This document shows, piece by piece, positions 48,781-59,959 of a stretch of DNA of 64,000 bases. How positions within the stretch are numbered: position 1 is the first letter of the stretch; each line of letters begins with the position of its first letter. Location of the stretch: NCBI GenBank assembly GCA_002213445.1, contig NJIE01000025.1, positions 62,001 through 126,000 of the forward strand, in the 5' to 3' direction. This stretch comes from Xenophilus sp. AP218F (GTDB taxonomy: Bacteria > Pseudomonadota > Gammaproteobacteria > Burkholderiales > Chromobacteriaceae). The translations under genes and the position numbers were made by a program. The notes beneath the pieces were generated by a model. That model was not told the DNA's origin. It saw nothing but the letters and a program-made list of their open reading frames with translations, and did not search any database.

Positions 48781-49176
48781 TCAGTCCATGCGCTCCACCA
48801 GATGGGCGCGGTTGGCCGGGGCCGGGTAAGGGTCCGGCCAGTATTCCAGCAGGCGGACGATCTTGCCGCCGGCGACGGTGAAGAAGGACACCGGCTCGGC
48901 GCTCTGCACGCCGTCGCCCAGGCTGACCTGGGTGACCACCTGGTCGCCGTCGGCCAGCAGCCGGTTGATGCGGAAGTGCCAGATGCCCTGCGTCGGATAC
49001 TCGGCGTTCATGCGGGCGAAGTTGTCCGCGCCGCGGATGCGCTCGCCCGACTGCGGCCATTCCACCACCACCTCGTCGGCCAGCACCGCCTTCACCGCGT
49101 GAAAATCGTTGCTGGCCATCAGCCGCCAGAAGGCTCTCACCACCTCGGCGGGCGAAGCGGGATCGCTTGCGCTCAT
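48781..49176 (-). CDS. NTF2-like (SnoaL-type) nuclear transport factor 2 family protein
   Basis: A 131-residue protein of the NTF2-like cone fold. VVRAFWRLMASNDFHAVKAV opens the family, and FFTVAGGKIVRLLEYWPD closes it. The family includes ketosteroid-isomerase-like enzymes and many unknowns, and no catalytic residue set is evident. The open frame extends upstream through the VOC gene region, but the ATG at 49176 follows AAAGGA and starts MSASDPASPAE. It is 17 bases downstream of the VOC gene and probably cotranscribed. It converges on pgtA with 5 bases between stops. Confidence 0.8.
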   Translation of the reverse strand: MSASDPASPAEVVRAFWRLMASNDFHAVKAVLADEVVVEWPQSGERIRGADNFARMNAEYPTQGIWHFRINRLLADGDQVVTQVSLGDGVQSAEPVSFFTVAGGKIVRLLEYWPDPYPAPANRAHLVERMD

Positions 49177-49193
49177 GGTTAGTCCTTTCCGGC

Positions 49194-49565
49194 TCAGAAA
49201 CTGTAGGTGCTGATCTCGACCAGGTTGCCGTCCGGGTCGTTGAAATACACCGAGGTGATCGGCCCGATCGCCCCGCTGCGCGTCACCGGCCCCTCGACGA
49301 TGGCCACGCCTTCGCGCTTCAGATGCTCCACCACCTCCGCCAGCGGCCGGCGGGCGATCAGACACAGGTCGCCGGAGCCCACCGCCGCGCGGTTGCGGGT
49401 TTCCTGCCCCAAAAGCTGCAGATTGATCTTCTGGTTGCCGAAGCGCAGCGCGCGGCGGCCGTTGCCGAAGGTGACGGCCTCCAGTTTCAGCGCGCGCTGG
49501 TAAAACGCCACGGCGGCTTCGATGTCGCTCACCGTCAACACAATGTGGTCGATATGGCTGATCAT
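49194..49565 (-). CDS. VOC family (glyoxalase/bleomycin resistance) protein
   Basis: A 123-residue VOC-fold protein. SHIDHIVLTVSDIEAAVAFY opens the first beta-alpha-beta-beta-beta unit. The C-terminal SVYFNDPDGNLVEISTY carries the second metal-binding Glu, and His residues near the N-terminus supply the other ligands. It looks like small glyoxalase or fosfomycin-resistance relatives of unknown substrate. AAAGGACGCGAC precedes the ATG at 49565. It forms a pair with the NTF2-like gene. Confidence 0.85.
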   Translation of the reverse strand: MISHIDHIVLTVSDIEAAVAFYQRALKLEAVTFGNGRRALRFGNQKINLQLLGQETRNRAAVGSGDLCLIARRPLAEVVEHLKREGVAIVEGPVTRSGAIGPITSVYFNDPDGNLVEISTYSF

Positions 49566-49691
49566 GTCGCGTCCTTTCCTCCGAATGGGTCAATCACACT
49601 GCCACAGCGGCCACGCCATGTCCACGTCATCCGGCTGCCCGGCGCGGCGCGCCCTGTTATAGTTTCCGCTTCCCCATCCGCCGCCGCCGCC

Positions 49692-50906
49692 ATGACCGCA
49701 CACCTGTCGCTGCAACAAGCCCGCCACCTGCAACTGGCCGCCCAGGGGCTGCTGAACCCGCCGCGCCGCAAAGCCGCCAAGGCCGACGCGCTGGCCGCCA
49801 TCCGCCGCATGGCGCTGTTGCAGATCGACACCATCAGCGTGGTGGCGCGCAGCCCCTATCTGGTGCTGTACAACCGCATCGGCGCCTACGACCCGGCCTG
49901 GCTCGATCAGCTGCTGGCCGAAGGCGCGCTGTTCGAATACTGGGCGCACGAAGCCTGTTTCGTGCCGACCGAAGACTACGGCCTGCTGCGCCACCGCATG
50001 CTGAACCTGGACGACATGGGCTGGAAACAGCCGCAACGCTGGCTGGAACAGCACCGCGCCGAGGTCGAAGCCATCGTCGAGCATATCCGCGCCAACGGCC
50101 CGGCGCGCTCGGCCGACTTCGAACGCAAGAGCGGCAAGGGCAACGGCTGGTGGGACTGGAAGCCGGAAAAGCGCCATCTGGAAACGCTGTTCACCCTGGG
50201 CCGGCTGATGGTGAAGGAGCGGCGCGCCTTCCAGCGCGTCTACGACCTGGCCGAACGGGTGCTGCCCGCCTGGGACGACGCGCGCGACCTGCCCTCGCCT
50301 CAGGACGCCAGGCTGGCGATGACGCGCAACAGCTGCCGCGCGCTGGGGCTGGTCAAACCGGCCTGGGTGGCCGATTACTATCGGCAAAAGCGCGGCGTCT
50401 GCGCCGAGCCGCTGCATCGCTTGGCCGACGCCGGCGAGCTGATCCCGGTGAAAGTGGAAGGCTGGAGCCACGACGCCTTCGTCCACGCCAGCCTGGCCGC
50501 CGAACTGGAACTGGCCGCCGCCGAGCAGCTGAAGAGCGGCCGCACCGCCATCCTGTCGCCGTTCGACCCGCTGGTGTGGGACCGCAAGCGCGCGCTGGAG
50601 CTGTTCGATTTCGACTACAAGATCGAGTGCTACACTCCGGCGCCCAAGCGCAAGTACGGCTACTTCACGCTGCCCATCCTCAACCGCGGCAAGCTGGTGG
50701 GCCGGCTGGACGCCAAGGCTCACCGCGCCCAGGGCGTGTTCGAGGTCAAATCGCTGCATCTGGAAGCCGGCGCACGCGTCAGCCGGCGTCTGGCCGGCGA
50801 TCTGGCCGCCGAACTCTCCAGGCTGGCCGCCTGGCACGGCACGCCCGACTGGCGCGTCGGCCAGGCCCCGGAGCCGCTGGCCGACATGCTGCGCTCACTG
50901 CGCTGA
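49692..50906 (+). CDS. YcaQ-family DNA glycosylase, winged-helix
   Basis: A 404-residue HTH_42/YcaQ protein. MALLQIDTISVVARSPYLVLY holds the QxD catalytic motif described for YcaQ/AlkX, which unhooks interstrand DNA crosslinks. The following FEYWAHEACFVP, TILSPFDPL-like TAILSPFDPLVWDR and RKYGYFTLPIL segments are also conserved in the family. Length and motifs are complete. The ATG at 49692 is in the -CCGCCATGACC- context. It overlaps the convergent EthD-like gene by 12 bases at the 3' end. Confidence 0.85.
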   Translation: MTAHLSLQQARHLQLAAQGLLNPPRRKAAKADALAAIRRMALLQIDTISVVARSPYLVLYNRIGAYDPAWLDQLLAEGALFEYWAHEACFVPTEDYGLLRHRMLNLDDMGWKQPQRWLEQHRAEVEAIVEHIRANGPARSADFERKSGKGNGWWDWKPEKRHLETLFTLGRLMVKERRAFQRVYDLAERVLPAWDDARDLPSPQDARLAMTRNSCRALGLVKPAWVADYYRQKRGVCAEPLHRLADAGELIPVKVEGWSHDAFVHASLAAELELAAAEQLKSGRTAILSPFDPLVWDRKRALELFDFDYKIECYTPAPKRKYGYFTLPILNRGKLVGRLDAKAHRAQGVFEVKSLHLEAGARVSRRLAGDLAAELSRLAAWHGTPDWRVGQAPEPLADMLRSLR

Positions 50907-51254
50907 GGCGTACCAGCCGGTCAGGTTGGGCTGGCGGTTTTCCTCCAGCAGCAGCTCGCTGAACTGGAAGCGCGGCATCACCGAGCTGTAGCGCGGAATA
51001 TCGGCGCGGATCGCCTCCGCCGCCGGCGCGAAAGCCTGGCGGAACGCCGCCAGCGATTCAAAGCGCAACTGGCACACCGCCAGCGCCGCGGCGGCGCTAT
51101 CGGGCTCCAGCCCGGCCAGGCCGCGCTCCACCTGCACGCCTTTCAGCGCCGAACCCAGCAAACGCCGCGCCAGCGGAATATGGCGCTGCAAATAATAGTC
51201 GAAATCAAAACTCGCACCCGCTTGATAGGGATAAACAATGGTAACGACAAACAT
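50895..51254 (-). CDS. EthD family protein
   Basis: A 119-residue dimeric ferredoxin-like fold protein. Marks are MFVVTIVYPYQAGASFDFDYYLQRHIPLA, truncated here to its first part, and YYLQRHIPLARRLLGSALKG, where the family-typical His follows the YY. EthD was first linked to ether degradation, but most members have unknown function. The ATG at 51254 has GGAGG 5 bases before it. Its end overlaps the end of the ycaQ-like gene by 12 bases. Confidence 0.75.
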   Translation of the reverse strand: MFVVTIVYPYQAGASFDFDYYLQRHIPLARRLLGSALKGVQVERGLAGLEPDSAAAALAVCQLRFESLAAFRQAFAPAAEAIRADIPRYSSVMPRFQFSELLLEENRQPNLTGWYASAQ

Positions 51255-51504
51255 GCCAGCCTCCGCGGAAAGTGAAACGGGAAAAGCCACAACTTACCCG
51301 CTGGCCGGCGAATTGCCAATGTCATCAATGGCCAGCCGGCAAACCGCCGCCGGAGAAAAAACGGGCGGCGTCCGGCGTTTCCGGTAAAAATGCAGACTGC
51401 CCGCGCCGCGCGGCGAAACCGCCGCGAAAAGCCGGTTTCCGGCTGGAACTTGGCCGCGGCCAGACACTCTTTACCGACACCACAACAAACACAGGATAGA
51501 AACC

Positions 51505-51807
51505 ATGCGCACCTCCGCTCTGATGCTGCTCGCCTCCGCCTCGCTGCTGGCCGCGTGCAGCCAGGAACAGGCCGCCCAGCTGCAAAACACCGCCTCCGCC
51601 GCCATCGGCGCGGCGCACAACACGGTCAAGGACGCCAGCGCGCCGCTGGCCGACCTGAAAAAGCAGGCCAGCGCCGCCGTCGGCATCGCCAGCAAGGTGG
51701 GCGAAGCCGCCGCCGTGTTCAACCCGGAACTGAAAGAACAAGTGGACCAGCTCAAGGAGCAGGCCAGCGCCGCCAAAGGCGTGATCAACGCCGTCAGCGG
51801 CAAATAG
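51505..51807 (+). CDS. Small lipoprotein, alanine-rich helical
   Basis: A 100-residue predicted lipoprotein with the lipobox LLAAC (Cys18 lipidated). The mature part is almost wholly helical and Ala/Lys/Gln-rich (QAAQLQNTASAAIGAAHNTV, KDASAPLADLKKQASA), recalling small outer-membrane lipoproteins such as Lpp-type or entericidin-like proteins. It ends at a strong terminator. Function unknown. Confidence 0.7.
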   Translation: MRTSALMLLASASLLAACSQEQAAQLQNTASAAIGAAHNTVKDASAPLADLKKQASAAVGIASKVGEAAAVFNPELKEQVDQLKEQASAAKGVINAVSGK

Positions 51808-51830
51808 GACGCCAGCCGCGGCGGGAATGG

Positions 51831-51856
51831 AAAACGGCCCCTCGGGGCCGTTTTTC
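51831..51856. terminator. Bidirectional terminator
   Basis: AAAACGGCCCC pairs with GGGGCCGTTTT across a short loop, flanked by A and T runs. It serves the lipoprotein gene on the plus strand and the Spo0M-like gene on the minus strand. Confidence 0.85.
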
Positions 51857-51875
51857 ACGCGCGCGGTTCGGCCGC

Positions 51876-52607
51876 TTACAGCCCCAGCAGGCGCTGCAAC
51901 TCGGCGGCCCAGTCCACCCGCTGCCAATCCTGATCCATGCGCAAGGAGCGGTAGCTGTCGCCGCCGAAACGCGCGTCCGCCTCGATCAGCACATGCACGC
52001 CGTCCGCGGCCGGGATCAGGGTCAGCTCGATTTCCTGCCAGCGGCTGCGCGCGCGCGGCCGCAGTTCGAACTCCTGATAGCAGCCCAGGCTGCTGCTGAC
52101 ATGGCCGACGCGGGCCGCGCCCACTTCGACATCGGTCTGGTACAGGCTCCAGCCCAGCTGGTCGAAAGCCTGCAGCAAGGCCTGCAGCTGCGGCGTCGGC
52201 AGAATTTCCAGCAAGTCGCGGTCGGCGGCGTCCAGCGCCTTGTCCAGCGCCAGATCGGTGTGGATCCATACCGGCAGCGGCCGGCCGTAGTGCGCCAGCG
52301 CGTTGACCGGCGTTTCCAGCGGCAACACCAGCGAGAACGGCAAGCGCTTCTCCTCGCCAGCGGCGATGCTGAAGCGGCCGCACACCTGCACCTTTCCCAA
52401 AGCCAGCGCGCCGCGCGCGTCATGGGCGTCATCCTCGGCCTCGGCCATCAGCACCAGGTCGATTTTCTCGATATCCTGGGCCGCCTGGCCGCCTTTGACC
52501 AAGACATGGCCGGACAGCACTTCGCCGGGGCGCAGTCTAGGGTTGTCCAGCCGGGTATCCACGCTGGCGCCGCCGATGCCGACGGCTGCGAATAGTTTCT
52601 TGAACAT
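51876..52607 (-). CDS. Spo0M-like sporulation-control family protein
   Basis: A 243-residue protein of the Spo0M (arrestin-like) family. MFKKLFAAVGIGGASVDTRL, then LRPGEVLSGHVLVKGG and PFSLVLPLETPVNALA are the family marks of an N-terminal arrestin-type beta sandwich. The bacterial name comes from Bacillus, but here no sporulation is expected; such proteins are widespread with unclear roles. The ATG at 52607 opens the typical MFKKLF start. Confidence 0.82.
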   Translation of the reverse strand: MFKKLFAAVGIGGASVDTRLDNPRLRPGEVLSGHVLVKGGQAAQDIEKIDLVLMAEAEDDAHDARGALALGKVQVCGRFSIAAGEEKRLPFSLVLPLETPVNALAHYGRPLPVWIHTDLALDKALDAADRDLLEILPTPQLQALLQAFDQLGWSLYQTDVEVGAARVGHVSSSLGCYQEFELRPRARSRWQEIELTLIPAADGVHVLIEADARFGGDSYRSLRMDQDWQRVDWAAELQRLLGL

Positions 52608-52804
52608 TTTGATTTCTTTATTTGTCTGAACGAAGGTTGAAAACCGGCCAGCGTCTTGCCGGCCGGCGGCGTAAGTGTAATGTCGCCGCCGCTAAAACGC
52701 ACATGGCATTCCGACAAAAACAGCGCCCCGCCAACCTCAACGCGGCGAGTTTGCTAGGATGGGGATTGCGTCTTTCCCCTTCGCCATTTTCACAAGACGG
52801 ATTC

Positions 52805-53926
52805 ATGTACAACCCCCTGTTGACGATGATGGCGCTCGCCATCGTCTGCATCGGCCTGATCACCTGGCAATACAGCCAGCAAGCCGAATTGCAAACGCCG
52901 CGCCGGCAATGGCTCGCCGCGTCGCTGCTGCTGGCCGCCGGGCTGATGCTGGAGGGCGAAATGCTGGGCGCTTCGCACCTCGCGCTGGCGCTGGGCAGCG
53001 GCCTGGTCATGGGCGGCATCGCCTTGCAACCGCTGATCCTGGCGCGGCTGATCGGCTTCGCGCTGCCCCTGTGGCTGGCGGCGCTGCCCGCCGTCTACGC
53101 CGTGGCCGAAAAATGGGCGCCCACCTTGTTGTGGCGGGTGGCGCTGGGCAGCGTGAAGCTGCCTGTCCTGTACCTGCTGACCGCCTATCTGTTCCAGCGC
53201 GCGGAACGGCAGGCATGCGGCACCCGCGTCTGCGTCACCGCCATCCTGTTCATCGTCGGCGCGGCGCTGTTCAGCTGGCGCGACGCGCAGGATCTCTACA
53301 CGCTGTGGAACGGCCTGCCCAGAATCCTGGACGAGAAAAACCCCGCCCATTTGCTGGCGCTCAGTTTCGGGGTGGCCGCGCAAATCTGCGGTTCGGTGGG
53401 TTTCTTGCACATCGTGATGCAGCGCCAGCACAAGCGGCTGCAAAACGCCGCCCACATCGACGCGCTGACCGGGCTTGGCAACCGGCGCGCCCTGGACAAC
53501 TGGCTGAAGGCGCACGCGCCGCCGCAGCGCCAGGTGTGCGTCATCATGCTGGACGTCGATCACTTCAAGGCCATCAACGACCGCTACGGCCACCCGGTAG
53601 GCGACCGCGTGCTGCAAGCCTTCGCGTCCCTGCTGCTCAAACATCTGCGCGACCCGGACCAACTGGTGCGCTTTGGCGGCGAGGAGTTCTGCCTGTTGCT
53701 GCCGGACGCCAGCGAAGACATCGGCTACGCGGTGGCCGACCGGCTGCGCCAGCTGTTCTGCCGCCAGCCGCTGCTGCCGGACCTGCCGGCGCTGACGGTC
53801 AGCTTCTCGGCCGGCGTCAGCGTCTGGCGCGGCCAGGGCGAAAGCTTCGACCACGCCCAGCAGCGGGCCGATCAGGCCCTATACCAGGCCAAGCGCGACG
53901 GCCGCAACCGGGTCTGCCTGGCCTAG
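52805..53926 (+). CDS. Membrane GGDEF diguanylate cyclase
   Basis: A 373-residue protein with six or seven predicted membrane helices (residues 1-215) followed by a GGDEF domain. The active-site motif reads RFGGEEFCLL, which is compatible with activity. VIMLDVDHFKAINDRYGHPV and SAGVSVWRG are standard. An RxxD inhibitory site is not obvious. It would make cyclic di-GMP at the inner membrane in response to a membrane signal. It converges with the globin-coupled cyclase with only 3 bases between. Confidence 0.88.
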   Translation: MYNPLLTMMALAIVCIGLITWQYSQQAELQTPRRQWLAASLLLAAGLMLEGEMLGASHLALALGSGLVMGGIALQPLILARLIGFALPLWLAALPAVYAVAEKWAPTLLWRVALGSVKLPVLYLLTAYLFQRAERQACGTRVCVTAILFIVGAALFSWRDAQDLYTLWNGLPRILDEKNPAHLLALSFGVAAQICGSVGFLHIVMQRQHKRLQNAAHIDALTGLGNRRALDNWLKAHAPPQRQVCVIMLDVDHFKAINDRYGHPVGDRVLQAFASLLLKHLRDPDQLVRFGGEEFCLLLPDASEDIGYAVADRLRQLFCRQPLLPDLPALTVSFSAGVSVWRGQGESFDHAQQRADQALYQAKRDGRNRVCLA

Positions 53927-53929
53927 GCC

Positions 53930-55027
53930 TCAAGCGGGTTCGGCCGGCGCGCCGTTGTCCTGCAGGGCCTGATAGTGGCGCTGCTTGGCCTGATACATGC
54001 GGGTATCGGCCTGCGCCAGCAGCCGCGACGGCGACAGAAACTGCGCCGGGCCGGTTTCCACGCAGCCCACGCTCAGGCTGACGCCGGGCAGGCGCTCTTC
54101 CAGCTCCGCCGCCAGCCGCGCCATATACACCTCCTCCGCCTGGTTCTGCCTGCAATTGGGCAGCACCATGCAGAACTCGTCGCCGCCCAGCCGGAAGCAG
54201 CCGTCCTCCGCCCGCGACAAGCGGCGGATGACGCCGCCCAGCTCGCGCAGGATTTCGTCGCCGCGCGGATGGCCATCGCGGTCGTTGATGGCCTTGAATC
54301 CGTCCACATCCAGATACACCAGCGTCACCGGCTCGTGGCGGCGCTGCGCGCCGCGCAGGATGCGCACCAGCGTTTCGTCCAGATAGCGGCGGTTGAGCAG
54401 GCCGGTCAGGGGATCGGTGCGCGACAGCTCCTCCAGCTGGCGCGTGCGCTCCGCCACCTTCTCCTCCAGCGCCTGCGCGTACTGCTCCGATTTGTCGCGC
54501 GAGGTTTCTATCTCCGCCACCAGGCTGCGGATATAGGTTTCAAACACCAGCGCCACGTCGAAGGCCATCAGCTTGTCCAGCGCCCGCTCGGTTTCGCGGC
54601 CCACCTCCGCATCCGGTATCTGCTCGCGCAGCAGGTCGCACAGCAGCTGCTTCAAGGTATGGATGGCGGCCAGGTACAGCTTGGGCTCGACGCCGATGCG
54701 CTTGTGCACCAGGCCGATGCGCAGGCGGTTGTTGACGTACTCCAGGTCGTAAATGCCGCTGAACAGGTCCACCACGTAACGATGCTGGGCGCTGCGCAGC
54801 CGCTGCAGGGTATCGGCGTCGCCGATCAGCAGCGCGATCTCGGGAACGCTGGTCTGCAGCTCGTAGAAACGCGACACCACCTCCTCCAGCCGCGGCTCCA
54901 CCAGCGCGCTGGCCGCGCGCAACAGCAATTCGTCGCGCAGCTCGAGGCGGAACAGCGCCTTGCGCTGGCTGATGTCGAATTCCGTGATGCGCAGCTGCTG
55001 CAACAAGGTCAGGTCGGTCTGTTTCAT
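53930..55027 (-). CDS. Globin-coupled diguanylate cyclase
   Basis: A 365-residue soluble protein. An N-terminal globin-coupled sensor domain (residues 1-165, IGLVHKRIGVEPKLYLAA with proximal His108) binds haem and thereby senses O2. A coiled-coil linker and a C-terminal GGDEF domain follow (RLGGDEFCMVLP, intact active site). It resembles E. coli DosC. The ATG at 55027 begins MKQTDLTLLQQL; the longer frame to 55057 begins with a Gly/Pro-rich extension. Activity should vary with oxygen. It is convergent with the membrane cyclase. Confidence 0.88.
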   Translation of the reverse strand: MKQTDLTLLQQLRITEFDISQRKALFRLELRDELLLRAASALVEPRLEEVVSRFYELQTSVPEIALLIGDADTLQRLRSAQHRYVVDLFSGIYDLEYVNNRLRIGLVHKRIGVEPKLYLAAIHTLKQLLCDLLREQIPDAEVGRETERALDKLMAFDVALVFETYIRSLVAEIETSRDKSEQYAQALEEKVAERTRQLEELSRTDPLTGLLNRRYLDETLVRILRGAQRRHEPVTLVYLDVDGFKAINDRDGHPRGDEILRELGGVIRRLSRAEDGCFRLGGDEFCMVLPNCRQNQAEEVYMARLAAELEERLPGVSLSVGCVETGPAQFLSPSRLLAQADTRMYQAKQRHYQALQDNGAPAEPA

Positions 55028-55266
55028 GCCGGGGCCGCTTCCGGGAACGATAAGCAATTGAAATTACAATAGTTCACTCCGGAAACAATGCGCAAACCGC
55101 CATGCGCTTTTACTTGCGAATTCAACAACTATTATTTAGCAATCGCTTGCAACAGCATCAAGCCAGCGCCATGATCGCCGCACGCGCCCGCATTCCCAAC
55201 GGCATGATCTTGGCCTGGGAGTGAATGCTGATAAGATGCTGAAATCATTTCCACATCCCATCCGCC

Positions 55267-56988
55267 ATGCGCCTGCATCCCCTGATCCTGGCCCTCGCTC
55301 TCTGCGCCGCCAGCCCAAGCCACGCCGCCTCATCCACCAACGCGCCGTTCAACGCCGAGCAGCGGCAAACCATTCAACAACTCGCCGCCAGCGAGGTGAA
55401 CGCCGCCGCGCCGAAAATCGCCAGCGACGCCGCCGCCAGCGTGGCCAAAACCATCGAGGGCGAGAAACGGGCCATCGAGGTGGCCAAGGACGCGCTGGAA
55501 GTCGGGCGCAAATCGGTGGATTGGTGGTTGAGCAATATCGGCGTGCTGATGGCGATTCTGGGCACGATACTGGCCGCCGCCAGTATCGGCATTCCCTATT
55601 TGATGGGAAAAAAGCAAAAGGCCGAGTGGCAAGACAAACTCGCGGAACTGACGCAAAAGTTGGCAGAAGCAAAAACCGCGCAGCAAAAGGCGAGAACCGC
55701 TCAACGACAAGCCGAGCAACACGCCGGCGAAATCGAAAAACTGCTGAACAACGCCCGCGACAAAACCAGCCTGATCCCGAATGCCGAACAGCTTACCGGC
55801 CAGCTTTCCGCCGAGGTGCTGGAAACGCTGCGCAAGGAAAAACCGCCGCAAGTGGTGAAGCTGATCGAACAAGCATGGGAAGCTCATGAAAAGAAAGACT
55901 GGAAGACCGCCAAGCCGCTATGGGAACTGCTGAGCCTGATAGAAAGCCACGACGCCAACGTCTGGTTCAACCTTGCCTACGCCGAGTCCGAACTCGGCCA
56001 AGATTATCAGCGGATCACCAACTGCTACCAGCGCTCCCGCCTGCTGGAACCAGGCGCCAATGCTTGTAACAATTGGGGCAATGCCTTGGCCAACTGGGCC
56101 AATACCCTGACGGGCGAAGCACAGCAGCAACACTTTGCCGAGGCCGATCAATGCTATGCCGAAGCTACCCGTCTCGAGCCTGACCATGCTGACGCCTACA
56201 ACAACTGGGGTATTGCCTTGGCCGACTGGGCCAATACCCTGACGGGCGATGCGCAGCAACAACGCTTTGCCGAAGCCGATCAACGCTATGCCGAAGCTAC
56301 CCGCCTCAAGCCTGACCACGCTGTCGCCTACAACAACTGGAGCAATGCCTTGTCCAGCTGGGCCAAAATGCTGACGGGTGAGACACAACAGCAACGCTTT
56401 GCCGAAGCCGACCAGCGCTATGCCGAGGCTACCCGTCTCAAACCGGACGATGCCAGCGCCTACTACAACTGGGGCATTGCCTTGGCCGACTGGGCCAATA
56501 CCCTGACGGGCGATGCACAGCAGCAACGCTTTGCCGAGGCTGATCAACGCTATGCCGAAGCTACCCGCCTCAAGCCTGACCATGCTGGCACCTACAACAA
56601 CTGGGGTGTTGCCTTGGCCGGCTGGGCCAATACCCTGGCGGGCAAAGCACAGCAGCAACGCTTTGCCGAGGCCGATCAGCGCTATGCCGAAGCTACTCGC
56701 CTCAAGCCTGACCATGCTGGCGCCTACAACAACTGGGGTATTGCCTTGGCCGACTGGGCCAAGGCCCTGGCAGGCAAAGCACAGCAGCAACGCTTTGCCG
56801 AGGCCGATCAGCGCTACGCCGAAGCCACCCGTCTCAATCCGGACTATGCCAATGCCTACCACAACTGGGGCATTGCTTTCTCCGACTGGGCCAAAACATT
56901 GGCTGGCGACGAAAAACAGCAGTGCCTGGCCAAAATGCAGGAAAAACAACAGCAGGCCAAGCGACTGGCTGACGCAGCCCAACCCTAG
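55267..56988 (+). CDS. Membrane-anchored protein with seven 44-residue TPR-like repeats
   Basis: A 573-residue protein of unknown function. A signal peptide (LILALALCAASPSHAA) is followed by a helical region, one membrane segment at about residues 95-116 (VLMAILGTILAAASIGIPYL) and a strong coiled coil (residues 117-165). A TPR-like introduction follows from about 195. Seven units of exactly 44 residues then run from residue 266 to the C-terminus, with the pattern AYNNWGIALADWA, AQQQRFAEADQRYAEATRLK and PDHA. The repeats should stack into a helical protein-binding scaffold. It has its own promoter region and stands alone. Confidence 0.8.
   Translation: MRLHPLILALALCAASPSHAASSTNAPFNAEQRQTIQQLAASEVNAAAPKIASDAAASVAKTIEGEKRAIEVAKDALEVGRKSVDWWLSNIGVLMAILGTILAAASIGIPYLMGKKQKAEWQDKLAELTQKLAEAKTAQQKARTAQRQAEQHAGEIEKLLNNARDKTSLIPNAEQLTGQLSAEVLETLRKEKPPQVVKLIEQAWEAHEKKDWKTAKPLWELLSLIESHDANVWFNLAYAESELGQDYQRITNCYQRSRLLEPGANACNNWGNALANWANTLTGEAQQQHFAEADQCYAEATRLEPDHADAYNNWGIALADWANTLTGDAQQQRFAEADQRYAEATRLKPDHAVAYNNWSNALSSWAKMLTGETQQQRFAEADQRYAEATRLKPDDASAYYNWGIALADWANTLTGDAQQQRFAEADQRYAEATRLKPDHAGTYNNWGVALAGWANTLAGKAQQQRFAEADQRYAEATRLKPDHAGAYNNWGIALADWAKALAGKAQQQRFAEADQRYAEATRLNPDYANAYHNWGIAFSDWAKTLAGDEKQQCLAKMQEKQQQAKRLADAAQP
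56062..56985 (+). repeat. Tandem array of seven 132-bp coding repeats
   Basis: Units start at 56062, 56194, 56326, 56458, 56590, 56722 and 56854. Each is 132 bases (44 codons), in frame and near-identical at nucleotide level in the central part. The first and last are the most diverged. Such arrays can gain or lose whole units by slippage or recombination without breaking the frame. Confidence 0.9.
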
Positions 56989-57009
56989 CCGTCGCCGACC
57001 GCCAAACAA

Positions 57010-57042
57010 AACAGCCGCAAGCCATGCCAGCTTGCGGCTGTT
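57010..57042. terminator. Bidirectional terminator between the repeat gene and thiC
   Basis: AACAGCCGCAAGC pairs perfectly with GCTTGCGGCTGTT over a 7-base loop. The tail toward thiC's downstream side is TTTTGTTT, so it mainly ends thiC on the minus strand. Confidence 0.8.
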
Positions 57043-57060
57043 GTCATTCACCGGGCGGGC

Positions 57061-59299
<2,239 letters not shown>

Positions 59300-59959
59300 A
59301 TGGATTTCGAAAAAGCCCGTTTCAACATGGTCGAGCAGCAGATTCGTCCGTGGGATGTTCTGGACCAGACCGTGCTGGATCTGCTGTTTCACGTGAAACG
59401 CGAGGACTTCGTCGCCGACAAGCAGCGCCAGCTGGCCTTTGTCGACACCGAACTGCCGCTGCCCAACGGCAGCAAAATGCTGCAACCCAAGCTGGAAGCG
59501 CGCCTGGCGCAGGACGCCGCTATCCAGTCGTCTGACAAGATCCTGGAAATCGGCACCGGCAGCGGCTACCTGACCGCGCTGTTGTCCAAGCTGGGCAAGC
59601 ACGTTTACAGCGTGGAAATCGACCCGGCGCAAAAAGAGCGCGCCGCCGCCAACCTGAAGAAAGCCGGCATCGCCAACGCCACCCTGATTGAAGGCGACGG
59701 CGTGCTGGGCCTGCCGGCGCACGCGCCCTTTGACGTGATCGTGGTCGGCGGTTCGCTGCCGGTGGCGCCGCAGGAGCTGAAAGAGCAGCTGGCAGTAGGC
59801 GGCCGCCTGATCATGGTGGTGGGCGATCTGCCGGTGATGAGCTGCAAGCTGATCCAGCGCGAAACCGAAACCAGCTTCCGCGAAACCGCGCTGTTCGAAA
59901 CCTGCATCAGCCGCCTGGCCAAGGCCGAAGCGGTGGAACCGGAACGGTTCGTCTTCTGA
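59300..59959 (+). CDS. pcm: Protein-L-isoaspartate O-methyltransferase
   Basis: A 219-residue SAM-dependent methyltransferase that repairs isoaspartyl residues in aged proteins. Family marks are the N-terminal MVEQQIRPWDVLDQTVLDLL, the SAM-binding LEIGTGSGYLTALLS, and SVEIDPAQKERA. It is of normal length. Its TGA overlaps the ATG of the rhodanese gene. In related bacteria the same pair often precedes tolC; here ung follows after a terminator instead. Confidence 0.9.
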   Translation: MDFEKARFNMVEQQIRPWDVLDQTVLDLLFHVKREDFVADKQRQLAFVDTELPLPNGSKMLQPKLEARLAQDAAIQSSDKILEIGTGSGYLTALLSKLGKHVYSVEIDPAQKERAAANLKKAGIANATLIEGDGVLGLPAHAPFDVIVVGGSLPVAPQELKEQLAVGGRLIMVVGDLPVMSCKLIQRETETSFRETALFETCISRLAKAEAVEPERFVF

